Shown: piece by piece, positions 1-9,443 of the stretch
How the letters are laid out: the number at the start of each line of letters is the position of its first letter
How positions within the stretch are numbered: the stretch's first letter is position 1
NCBI GenBank assembly: GCA_022496205.1
Contig: WTXD01000133.1
Location: 1-33,245 of the forward strand
Reading direction: 5' to 3'
DNA from: Gloeopeniophorella convolvens
Lineage: Eukaryota > Basidiomycota > Agaricomycetes > Russulales
DNA: 33,245 bases
The notes under the pieces: model-generated
What the model saw: only the letters and a program-made list of their open reading frames with translations
The model's database searches: none
What the model was told of the DNA's origin: nothing
Translations under genes and position numbers: made by a program

Positions 1-161
1 ATATCCAGCTAAAGCACCACAAGATCCACGAATACATTCAAAACAACATCGTAGATCTGGTTCGCACCAAGATAGAGGACATGGTAGCAGATGGCTTAAC
101 AAAATCACTTGCCAAATCGCGCCACTCCCTGCTCTCTGGGCAAATGGGTTTAGTAGGATGA
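1..161 (+). pseudogene. Ty1/copia retrotransposon polyprotein, RNase H C-terminal end (partial)
   Basis: The reading frame open from base 3 to a TGA at 159-161 carries the characteristic end of a copia-type RNase H: an H-H-K-I-H-E-Y stretch, a hydrophobic strand, then M-V-A-D-G-L-T-K-S-L followed by a histidine and a final G-Q-M-G-L-V. ADGLTK and the terminal MGLV-like tail are signatures of the Pseudoviridae pol C-terminus. The polyprotein runs off the left edge of the window, so whether the element is intact cannot be judged. It is followed within 25 bases by a polypurine tract and a 3' LTR, the expected order. Confidence 0.88.
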
Positions 162-175
162 TGGATGTCTTGATC

Positions 176-184
176 ACGGGGGGA
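176..184 (+). other. Polypurine tract of copia element 1
   Basis: A G-rich run (ACGGGGGGA) sits directly before the TGTTGA start of the LTR and just after the polyprotein stop. This is where plus-strand priming occurs in LTR retrotransposons. Confidence 0.75.
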
Positions 185-669
185 TGTTGAGATGGACAGT
201 GCACTGGCAGCTCTGACTAGATTAAATATGGACCTAATGATCAAGGACTATCTTATCTTATGTACATAATGTTCTAGACTTAAGGCTGTGCACAGCCCCA
301 CATTCGTTTCCATGTTCTGGACTATTCTAGGGCATTCCATGACCCACCTTGTACTCTGGTACCCACTCTTACTCCGTTTCATATGGGTCTCCTAGGCTTT
401 ATCAGCAGTGTTTATCACATGCTATCTGTCGCTCCTTACTGTATATAAGGACCTCTTCCTTCACCTTTGTAGCCTCAGTCTTTTGACCTTCTCTGACTGA
501 GGCAAGTACACTTACACTCCTTTCACTTCTACCTTATACTTACTTTACCTTATAGCGTCACTCTGTGTCCTTCAGGTATTGCACTAATGTATAAGTCTTT
601 TGACCTTCTCTGACTGAGCGTCACTCTGTGTCCTTCAGTTGTCACTCCACCCTCTGCTGCGCTTCAACA
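185..669 (+). mobile_element. 3' LTR of copia element 1 (485 bp)
   Basis: The LTR begins TGTTGA and ends TCAACA, a perfect 6-bp terminal inverted repeat with the canonical TG...CA ends. A TATA box (GTATATAAGG, 441-450) lies in the middle, as expected for the U3/R boundary. It is clearly homologous, in opposite orientation, to the LTR at 1025-1549 (shared blocks at the start, around the TATA box, around CATGACCCAC, and at the end). The five bases after it (CCCCT, 670-674) would be the target-site duplication, but the partner lies outside the window. The R/U5 part contains duplicated 21-25 bp blocks (see findings). Confidence 0.87.
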
Positions 670-1012
670 CCCCTGCTTACCTAAGGGGTATAAGGCTGCT
701 CTTCTGGCTCCACAGACAGCGGCTAACTACTGCACGCTGCTGGGGTTTCCCCAGGAACAAGTATAGTACTGGTATAGTATAGATATGTACAGAGACCATG
801 ATGCGCACGGTGGGATGGAGAAGCTTACAGTGGTTCTGCCACGCCTGGCTCCTTCCTACATGCTCGCATGGAAGCCATCAAGGCCCAAGTGCTAGGCACA
901 GCCCCTATGCCTCGCATAGATGCTGACAGGGTTAACACCTTGCCACTGAGGAGGATACTCACAATAGGAGTTGCAAGTGCGGAAGTAAGACTTGCTAAAA
1001 AGTTAAAGGCCA
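670..1012 (-). mobile_element. 5' leader stub of copia element 2, truncated
   Basis: On the minus strand this segment follows the primer-binding site of element 2 and should be its untranslated leader or the start of gag. It is cut off at 670 by the end of element 1's LTR. No convincing gag frame is visible; the open stretch at 868-1086 (+) runs across the leader, PBS and LTR boundaries and is not a gene. Confidence 0.55.
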
Positions 1013-1024
1013 GGGCCCATAACC
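1013..1024 (-). other. Primer-binding site of copia element 2 (initiator-Met half-tRNA type)
   Basis: Immediately inside the LTR end, the minus strand reads GGTTATGGGCCC. This is complementary to the anticodon stem-loop of eukaryotic initiator tRNA-Met (plus strand GGGCCCATAACC). Drosophila copia is known to prime from an internal half-molecule of this tRNA rather than from its 3' end. The exact abutment on the LTR supports the assignment and shows that 1025-1549 is a 5' LTR and not a solo LTR. Confidence 0.78.
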
Positions 1025-1549
1025 TGTTGAAGCGCAGCAGAAACAGGGTGCCAACTAGGCAAGCAAGAGCAAAGCTCAGTCAGTGAAGTCAACAGACTGA
1101 ATGTCATTGGCGCAATACCTAGGCAAGCAAGAGCAAAGCTAAAGTAACTAGGTAAGTGCAAGTCCGGAAGTACCGGAAGTAAAGTACTTGCCTCAGTCAG
1201 TAAAGTCAATAGACTGGGGCTACAAGGGCGAAAACAGTGTCCTTTATATACACAAAAGGAGTGTGGTTTGCATGTGATAAACAACAGCAACATGTGATAA
1301 CTAGAGACCCATGTGAAAGTGGAACTAAAGTGGGTCGACCAGAACTGCAGGTGGGTCAACTGGAACTGCATGTGGGTCATGGAAGAGCCCGGAAGAATCT
1401 AGAACAGGAATGAAAGTAGGTACAGCCTTAGGGGCTAGAACAAAGTGATGTCATATATATTGTAGATTAGATAGCTTGCAGATCACCGAGTCCCTTATCT
1501 AATCTAATCAGAGACGTCCTTCCTGTCCTGAGTCCTGTCCGTCTCAACA
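1025..1549 (-). mobile_element. 5' LTR of copia element 2 (525 bp)
   Basis: Read on the minus strand it starts TGTTGA (complement of 1544-1549) and ends TCAACA (complement of 1025-1030). It is homologous over its length to the LTR at 185-669: same start, a TATA box at 1241-1250 on the minus strand, the same block that carries CATGACCCAC, and a near-identical 3' end. Several indels separate the two, so they belong to one family but not to one insertion. The flanking five bases do not match, as expected if only the 5' end of the element is present. Confidence 0.83.
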
Positions 1550-2870
1550 CACCAGTGCCAGCATCACCCCACAGAGCTTAAGAGACATCCTTGACAACAC
1601 CAGGTAGTAGCAACACACCCAATGGTGGCATGGTGAGTACTGTCAAACCGGTCCGCAATGGGGGAAACATAAACAGTGTCCCAGGTGCGTGCTAGTGCCA
1701 TAGCACGCACTATACTGAGAAACCCCTAATCTGCCCTCACACCCACCTCAGATATTGTCTCTACTAGCATAGGGCAGGCCAAGGGCACCATTTCAACATT
1801 GAAAGACCCGGAGGCGTTGTCTAGCATGGACCCTCCCAACAGCAAGAAGGGCTAGAAGGGCAAGGGCTCCAGTATCTTCTGCTCATCCAAATCCAACACC
1901 GCCCAGTACATTATAGTGTGTCTAACCTGTTGAGTTTCATTTGGCATTGTAGCACGTGATTTATCCTAGATAAGATTGTAACCTAATATCCAAATGTTCA
2001 CTTCGCTTTCTACTCTCTACCACTACAATGTCTATCCGGCCTCCCAGATATTAACATAACCAACATTATTTCACTGACATCACACAGAAACCTATATAGT
2101 ACCAACTACATCAAAGAACATCCGAATAGCACCTGTGACCAGGTGGCCACAGCATAGAAGAATGAGACCCAGGATATCTGCAATGTGCATCCCACAAAAA
2201 CACCTATCTAAATGACACTAACTCTTGCAACTTTGCAGCAACTTTACAAACTCAAGTCCAAGTGGAAGGCCACCACTGCCAACACAACTTAGAAATTTTC
2301 GATGACTTGCTGCACTGGCGTGGCCTAAGGCGATTGCTCATGGATGGATGGCTCCAATGCAAGCCAAATGCAAATGGATTTGAAGCAAGTGTACAGTATC
2401 CTGAATGGACTCGATGGTGTCTGGTAGAATAGAATTGGAGCAGTAGACCGAACTGTATAGAATTGTAGCATGCAATGTGATTCAACTGCATCCAAACTGG
2501 TCCTCCAAAGGATCCAATCTAATGCAAAACAATCAGATTGATATCCAATCTAATACAGAGAGCTACAAGCAGATTCATGCGCATGACACAACACAATAGA
2601 TTAGAATGGCTATAGTTCAGATTTTTGTGTTGACCCAATCTGGTTCAAAATTGTTCAAGCAACTTCTGACTGGGGTTGAGGGTTCAAAAAAGTGTAAGGC
2701 CCACTCTTGCATGCCTAAGATGAACTCAGTATGTCACACTATAGAACCAGCCAACACTTGATCTATAAGCAACAAATTGAGTGCCAGACCATTAAGGTTC
2801 CGGTGCCCTTTTATAGTTACATAAACTATATAGTATTTATGAACCACTCACGCAACCAAACTCGTCCTCA
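1550..2870. other. AT-richer, repeat-like DNA without a supportable gene
   Basis: No open frame here shows family motifs, splice structure or coding-like composition. Base composition is much less GC-rich than in the genes to the right. The stretch adjoins copia remnants and is probably older transposon or heterochromatin-like sequence. A TGTTGAG start-like motif occurs near 1929, but no matching TCAACA end was found. Confidence 0.5.
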
Positions 2871-3877
2871 AGTTCCCGCGCCCCGGCCCACGCCGCGCTG
2901 CCCCGAAGGGGTGCGCGTTTGATAACGCGTGCGTCGGCACGCCGGGCCGCTAACCGGTAAGGCGGACGCCTTACATTGTTGTAAGTATGTACGATATATC
3001 GAGTTCAGATACAAAGCACTACGAAATCGGATTCGCCGCACTGTAAATGCATACCATGAGGGGGTGGAACCTGGTAGAACACTTGATCACATGCGCCGCT
3101 TTGGAACAAGATAAGTTCTACGTGGAATAAACTCAATCACGGGACGGCGCAACGCGCCCACTACCCTCTCGCATGCACCTCAGTCGCGCCAGCCAATGAA
3201 TGAACACTTCACAAGACATACGGGTTGATCCGCAGACAAGACGCATGCACGCGCACACTGAGCGCTCCGAGGGAAACGCAGCCTCCCTGTATTGTAGCGG
3301 GTCCCAGCAGTTATTCTGGCGTGGAGAGGGATGGAAGAGCGGGTGCTGTGAAGTACCACGCAAGAAGCAGTGGGTCCCCGGTTGGTAGGTGTGCATCCGT
3401 CAGGCTCTACGTTGCGTCGCTTGAGAGATCCAAAGATTTCTGCCAGTCTCGCCTTCTCGGAAAATTTGGAACGAGGAGTACAGCAGCCTGAGTTCAAGAG
3501 CACTAGGGACGACGCCGGGGTCGTGAACAGCAGCGAGAGCGGAACAGCCTGGGGCTATTTATATGGGGCGGATGGCGGGCCGGGTCGAAGGCGTGGGAGG
3601 CAGCCGCGGGATGGCGGCGAGCAAGCCCAACGGCGGCCGTCGCGCTTGCTCTCCACCTCTCATCGAATCATCGCAGTTTGTGGTCTGCACGACACCGCTG
3701 CAGGCTACGCTACCACCATCGCTGTAATCACTCGTACATCGGTGCGCCCCCGCCGGCCTCTGCTTTGTGTTGCACTGACGCGGCACTGACAGTACTTGAT
3801 TGGACGAGCACGCATACACAACGCACAACAGACGCATATACTTACGCCTGACGCAAGCAAAGACGAGACACTCAGAT
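2871..3877. other. Intergenic region and 5' flank of NST1
   Basis: GC content rises abruptly near 2870, with two small inverted repeats at about 2901-2911 and 2914-2929. A TATA-like ATTTATATGG occurs near 3547-3556, about 325 bases before the NST1 start. Open frames on both strands here are short or use non-ATG starts and none is recognisable. The frame continuous with NST1 extends up to 3800 but contains no ATG before 3878. Confidence 0.45.
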
Positions 3878-6800
3878 ATGGCCGCTGGAAAACAGAAGAT
3901 GGCCGCAGCGGCACCGCCTGCGCACGAGACGCAGAGCCGGAAAACCCGCAAGAAGCGGCAGCGCGCCGCCAACGCCAACAGTACCGCTGCAGCTGTTGCA
4001 GTCATCGCCCCAGGTCCCGAGCCCGACACGCCTGTGGACGACATCGCCCCGTTGTTGTCTGCGCTGCCGAATGGCGACGCGTTGGACCTCGGGGTCATGC
4101 CCACGCCAGACGACGGGCTGGCCGAGGCGATCGCGGCGGTGCTCGAGGCGCCGCGCGCCGCGGCGGCTGCGGCGGCTGCGGGCGCGGACGCGACGGCGGC
4201 GGCGCAGGCGGAGCTGCTGGCGACGGCGAACGAGCTCTACCAGCGGATGGACGCGGGTGGAGGCGGGCTGCGGCCGGACGGGGCGTACTGGGCGGCGCTG
4301 CCGGCGCACATTCGCAACTTTGTACGCGCTGCCTCCCTCTCTCGATCTGCAGCTGCGGGTGGTAACGAGCGGGCGAAGGCGCAGGCTATGTACACGATCG
4401 CCCAGCAGATGGTGCACACGGGCGAGCAAGGCGAGGGTGCGGTGGAGGGGCCGGAGGCGGAGCGGGACGGTGAGGACGGGGACGGGATGGCGGGGGGGCT
4501 TGTGGCGGGGTGGCAGGGGGAGATGACGCTGCCGGTGCACCCGTCGTTCTTCTCGGACGCGGCGTTTAGCGCAGCGCTGGAGCACGAGGCGCAGCAGCGG
4601 CAGCTCCAGTTGCTGCAGCAACAACAGCAACAACAGCAGCAGCCACCGCTAGACCCGGAGGAGCCGCCCGAGCTGATCGAGCCGGCGTCGCCGGAGTCGG
4701 CCGGGGATGCAGAGGAGACAGTGGCCGGGGTAGGCCGGGAAGTTCTCACGGATCCGGAGGCGGGAGCGGATTTGGACGAGGCAAAGCGGCCAAAGGCTGC
4801 AAACGCTCACGCTCACGCGCACGCGCTCAAGCATCCCTCAGCTGCTCTCTCCGCCCCGCCCCAGGCATCGACGCCCCCGCCCCCGATGCCCGCACAGACA
4901 AGACAGCCCTCAAGCAGGGCCCAGGGAAAACAGCCTATGAACTACCCGCCCCCGCCAGCTGCCGCCACCCCCGCCGCCGCACAGAAAACTGGCACGCCGT
5001 CCCCGACAACCCGCTCATCGCGCGCCGCATCAAAGCAGCCCCTTCAGCCGCACGCATACCCCCATCCCCACCCACATCACCACCCATCGCCCCCATCTTC
5101 AAACGCATCACAACCCCAGAAACACCGACCCCCTGCAAGCCAGCCACCCGCCTCCCGCGCCAACAATTCCTCACACAACGCAAACAACAAGATATGGAGC
5201 ACCTCTTCCACAGAGGAGCGCGAGCGCATCAAAGAGTTCTGGCTCGGCCTCGGCGAGGAAGAGCGCAGAAATCTCGTCAAGGTCGAGAAGGAGGCTGTCC
5301 TCAAAAAGATGAAAGAGCAGCAGCGACACAGCTGCGCATGCGCCGTCTGCGGCCGCAAGCGGTCCGTCTCCCGACGCTCTCTCCCATTTTTTTTCACCAT
5401 CCGCTGACCTTTGCGCCCTCCCCATTCCCCTACTTCCCTTTTTCCCTCTTTGCCCTTTTTTGATCTTTCCCATCTCGCCCTCTTTTTTCTTTTCTTTTTT
5501 TTTGGAATCTTCTAGGAGCGCCATCGAGGACGAGCTCGAGGTACTGTACGATGCCTACTACGATGAGCTAGAGCAGTACGCGAACATCCAGCAGCGCTAC
5601 GTTGCCTCGGGCGGCGCCCACCCTCCGCCTCCCGGCCCCGGCCCGTTTCCTGGCTCCGTCGAACTCGACAAGAACGGCACCGTCATCGGTGCCCCCGCGC
5701 CGCGCGCACGTCCGCCAAGCAGCCCCCGGCCCACCCGCCCGCACTCAACGGCCGCACGCACGCCGCCAAGGCTGCCAAGCAGCAACACCCGCCCCAGCAG
5801 GAGAGCGAATTTGACGACGAGGAGCCCGACGAGGACGAGTACGAGGAGGACGAGGAATACGAGGAGGAAGACGACGAGGAGGATGAGGAGGATGAAGATG
5901 ACGATCCCGACGAGGATGACCCCGACGACGCCCCGCCCGCCACTAAGCCCCGGCCCGCCGCGCGCACACGCGACCGGCGCGGCGCACCGAACGGCAAGGC
6001 CGCGCACGGCGGCGGTGGTGGCGCTGCGGCGGGCGCCGACGGGCTGTTCAACTTTGGCAACAACCTCGCGGTGACCGGTGCGCAGCCCCACCCGCCCCCT
6101 GCTGCGCGCACGCGCGTGTGGCGCGCTGACCGTTCCTCTGCGCGCAGGGAACATCCTCACGGTCGCGGATGACCTGCTCAAGAACGACGGGCAGAAGTTC
6201 CTCGAGATGATGGAGCAGCTCGCGGAGCGACGCATGCAGCGCGAGCAGCAGGCGGCGCAGGATCTCGAGGAGGACTCGGACGCGGACGACGACGATGAGG
6301 GCGAGGAGGAGGATGACGAGGAGGATGACGAGGAAGAGGACGAGGATGACGAAGATGAGGAGGAGGTGCGTCGCGCCCCCCTGCGCGTGCAGCGCCCGGG
6401 CGCGTGCTGACGCGCGCAGGCGCTCACCGAGGAACAGAAGATGGAGGAGGGCAAGCGCATGTTCTCCATCTTTGCCGCGCGCATGTTCGAGCAGCGCGTG
6501 CTGCAGGCGTACCGCGAGAAGATCGCACAGGAGCGACAGATGCAGCTCCTCCGCGAGCTCGAGGACGAGGACAAGGCGTCCAAGGACCGCGAGGTCCGCC
6601 GTGCCAAGGAGAACCAGAAGAAGAAGGACAAGCGGCGGTGCGTATCCCTTCTGCGCTAACCCAAATTCCTGCGGGGGCGACCCGCTGACGCACACTCAGG
6701 CAGCAGAAGGCGGCCAAGGAGGAAGAGCGTGCCGTGCGCGCCGCCGAGAAGGCCGCCGAGGAGGCCGCTTTTCGCGAGAAGCAGGCGGCGCTCGAGGCGG

Positions 6801-8290
6801 CGCAGAAGAAGAAGCGCGAGGAGGAAAAGGCTCGGCGGGATGCGGCGCGCAAGGCTGCCGACGAAGAGAAAGCGCGCAAGGAGGAGGAACGCCGCCGGCG
6901 CGCAGCCGAAGAGCGTGAGCGCGAGGCCGAGCGCGAGCGCCGGCGCAAGGAGAAGGAGGAGCGCGCGCGCGCCGAGCGCCGCGAGCGTGAAGAGCGCGAG
7001 CGCCGCGTGAAGGAGGAGCGCGAGGCCAGGGCTGCCGCCGTGCGGCGCGAGAAGGAGGAGCGCGAGGAGCGCGAACGCCGGGACCGCGAGGCCCGCGAGG
7101 CGAAGGACCGCGAGGTACGCGAGCGCGCCGCTGCGCGCGAGCGCGAGCAGCAGCAGCAGCGCGCGGCAGCCGCCGCTGCGAGCAAGAACGCGCTACGCAC
7201 GCCGACGAGCCCGCGGAACGCTACCGCGTCCGGCTCGAGCTCCGGCGCGCAGCAACAACAACTGCAGCGCTCGCCGAACCCGCCGCCCTCGGGCAAGAAG
7301 ATCATGGTCAAGCCGCAGGCCCAGCAGCCACTTCCTGCGCCGTCGCCCGTCGCCTCGCGCGCACCATCGCAGTCGCAGCCCGCGCCAGTGCCCGCTCTGC
7401 GCCCGCTCGTGCCCCCGACGCCGACGCCGCAACAGCAACAGCAGCAGGTGATGCTTTCCGCGCCTGGGCCCGTGACTCCGCAGCTCGCGCATGCGCACGC
7501 GCAGCCGCCGCTTGCGCCGCTCTACTCGCCGCGCGCGTATGCGCAGCCCCAGCCGTCATTCGGCGCGCATCAACAGCAGTCGCAGCAGCCTTTTGCGCAG
7601 CAACAACAGCCCCCGCCGCCATCCTCGTTCGCGCGCGCGCCAGGCGCGCCTCCTGGCGTCGGTGTCGGTGTCAGTCTAGCTCCCGGAGCAGGTCGTCGGG
7701 CCAGCGGCGCGTCGCCCGCGGACACCGCGCCCGCATCCACGTCCGTCGGGCTCATCGGGCGGCCGATCGCGCCGATCGCGCGCCCGAGCCCGAGCACGAG
7801 CGGCACGACGACGCCGCCGAGCGCAGGCGGGGCACAGGGCAGTCCGAAGGGTGTTGTGCTCGGCTCGTCGGCGCTCGCGGCGGACGACGACGAGATCGTG
7901 AGCGAGCGCCGCACGCCGCACGCGCTGCACGCCGCTCAGTGGCGCGCGCAAGCGCCGCCGCCGCCCGCGATGTGGGGCGCGGCTGCTGCTGCTGCTGCTG
8001 CTGCGGGGGGCCCGCAGGGGTTTGGGCTCGGGCTCGGTGTTGGCGTGCCGGGGCGCGCACCGATGTGGGGCGCTACGGGCGGGATGGGCGGTGGTCCGGG
8101 TATGGGCGGGATGGGTGGGATAGGTGTCGGCGTCGCCGGGATGGCGGTCGGTGGGATGGGTGGGATGGGCATGGGTGGGCAGGAGCCGGGAGCGCAGCAG
8201 TGGCATCCCGCCGGGCACTTTTTCACTGCTGCGGCGGCGGCACAGAGCCCGGGGTTCGGCTCGCCGACGTCGCCGCACAACGGCGCGTAG
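3878..8290 (+). CDS. NST1: Stress response protein NST1
   Basis: Exons 3878-5361, 5516-6077, 6148-6365, 6420-6637, 6700-8290; about 1,357 residues. The first in-frame ATG (3878) has G at -3 and +4. Order of parts: basic start (RKTRKKRQR, residues ~21-29); Ala-rich region; poly-Q at ~245-257; Pro/His-rich low complexity; the conserved block [13 protein letters not shown] and the Cys/His element [12 protein letters not shown] (ending ~495); a conserved [15 protein letters not shown] segment; long Asp/Glu tracts; [20 protein letters not shown] and [21 protein letters not shown]; a charged Lys/Glu/Arg/Ala coiled coil (~755-990); and a Pro/Gln/Gly/Met-rich tail. This order is typical of fungal NST1, described in yeast as a negative regulator of salt tolerance. 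The four introns join phases correctly, but exon 2 changes frame between ~5682 and 5720 (exons total 4,073 nt, one short of a codon multiple), through a missing base or an unrecognised 38-nt intron. Confidence 0.9.
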
Positions 8291-8369
8291 GAGCGTCGCC
8301 GCCTCGCATCGCATCGCCGTTCGACTCGCTGTTTCTTTCGATTCGTTTACCTTAGTTTTTCTTCAGCTT

Positions 8370-8394
8370 TTTGTTGTTGTTGTTGTTGTTGTTG
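8370..8394 (+). repeat. (TTG)n microsatellite
   Basis: About eight tandem TTG units lie 80 bases after the NST1 stop codon, probably in its 3' untranslated region. Confidence 0.85.
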
Positions 8395-9443
8395 AGGGGA
8401 GATGTGTGGGGCGGTGGGGCGGTTGGACCGGGCAGACAGGCAGACAGAGCAGCATCACTGACGCAATTGAATTATAATGTGAAAGATCTCGCAGACCGCC
8501 TTCGATGACCAACTTTGTTCAGAGCCTGGGTGCACTGGGCGTGTACACGTGCGGGGGACGATAAGTAGTACAGTGCTTGCAGCAATGACGCGAGCTCGAG
8601 AAAACTATTCTCTCAGGCTGAAGTACAAGACAGACAAGATTGCTCACAGAGAGACTCGTCTCGGAGTCCGATTGGGTAGGCGGCTCCCGATTGCCTGCGC
8701 TCCAGGGATTTAGAGCTTTACAGCCAGCTAACGACACCTAGATGGGCACAGGCGCAAGTACGTCCCTCTGACCCTTCAGCGCTCTTCGGTTCGACTGTGG
8801 TTGAGAGAAGCTGTTGCATGCCCTGACGGAGTGGCGATGACTTACGTTGCCGGCTATCCTGTCTGAGGACGGTACTTAAGTACTAAGTGTACGCGCCGCG
8901 GGGCATGGCAAGTACGCACTCCGACGCTGCTGAGTTCCTGGTCGCCGAGGCGCGACTGAAATATGCCTCCCTCTTTGCTCTTTCTCCTTCCAGTGCTGTA
9001 TGTGCCTGGGCGCTCCGCACGCAGTCTATTTCGAATCAGGTTTGGCATTAGCCACTTCGAGCGGTGGGCCACGTCCGCGTCTCCCGTCTGCGTTGCGCGC
9101 GCACGTTGCATCACAACGTAATAAAGGCGCCGACGTTGACCCGCCGCCGCATGTGCACGGCCGGCGTACATGCATCGGTCGCTGCTGCTGGTATCGACCC
9201 GGGACTAAGTATATATGCAGCACCAGCTGCATTGATGGGGTTCACGCATAGGCCTTCGCGGGTTGTTCCAGACTGGGTGCGGCGGAAGCGCGGTCACGCC
9301 GGCGTTTTAATACGTGCATACATGGGCGCTGTCCTATAGGTTATACTTTCTCATGTAGGGCTCACCCGGCATGTCACCAGACGGCTATGCTGTTATCAGG
9401 GTCAGGCTAGCCCCTGAACCTCCCTCCCTCCAACACCACCACC
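8395..9443. other. Intergenic region, NST1 3' flank to P450 5' flank
   Basis: No recognisable gene. A TATA-like run (AAGTATATATGC, about 9207-9218) lies some 230 bases before the P450 start. The open frames are short, mostly lack ATG starts and show no motif. Confidence 0.4.

Noticed and set aside
868..1086. 72-codon ATG frame on the plus strand
   Set aside because: It crosses the leader, primer-binding site and LTR of the second copia element in antisense, so it has no coherent origin as a gene.
1025..1549. Solo LTR interpretation
   Set aside because: A primer-binding site abuts its inner end and the flanking five bases do not match, so it is the 5' LTR of a truncated element.
3800..3877. 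N-terminal extension of NST1 to 3800
   Set aside because: The extension begins with TTG and has no ATG. The first in-frame ATG is 3878, with good context and a normal NST1 start.
5597..6631. 344-codon minus-strand frame rich in Ser
   Set aside because: It is the antisense of the Asp/Glu-rich repeats of NST1; GAG/GAC runs read as Ser codons on the other strand.
3796..8355. Other long Arg-, Ala- or Ser-rich frames over NST1
   Set aside because: GC-rich, repetitive coding DNA suppresses stops in all frames. None has motifs, and the NST1 frame carries the conserved blocks.
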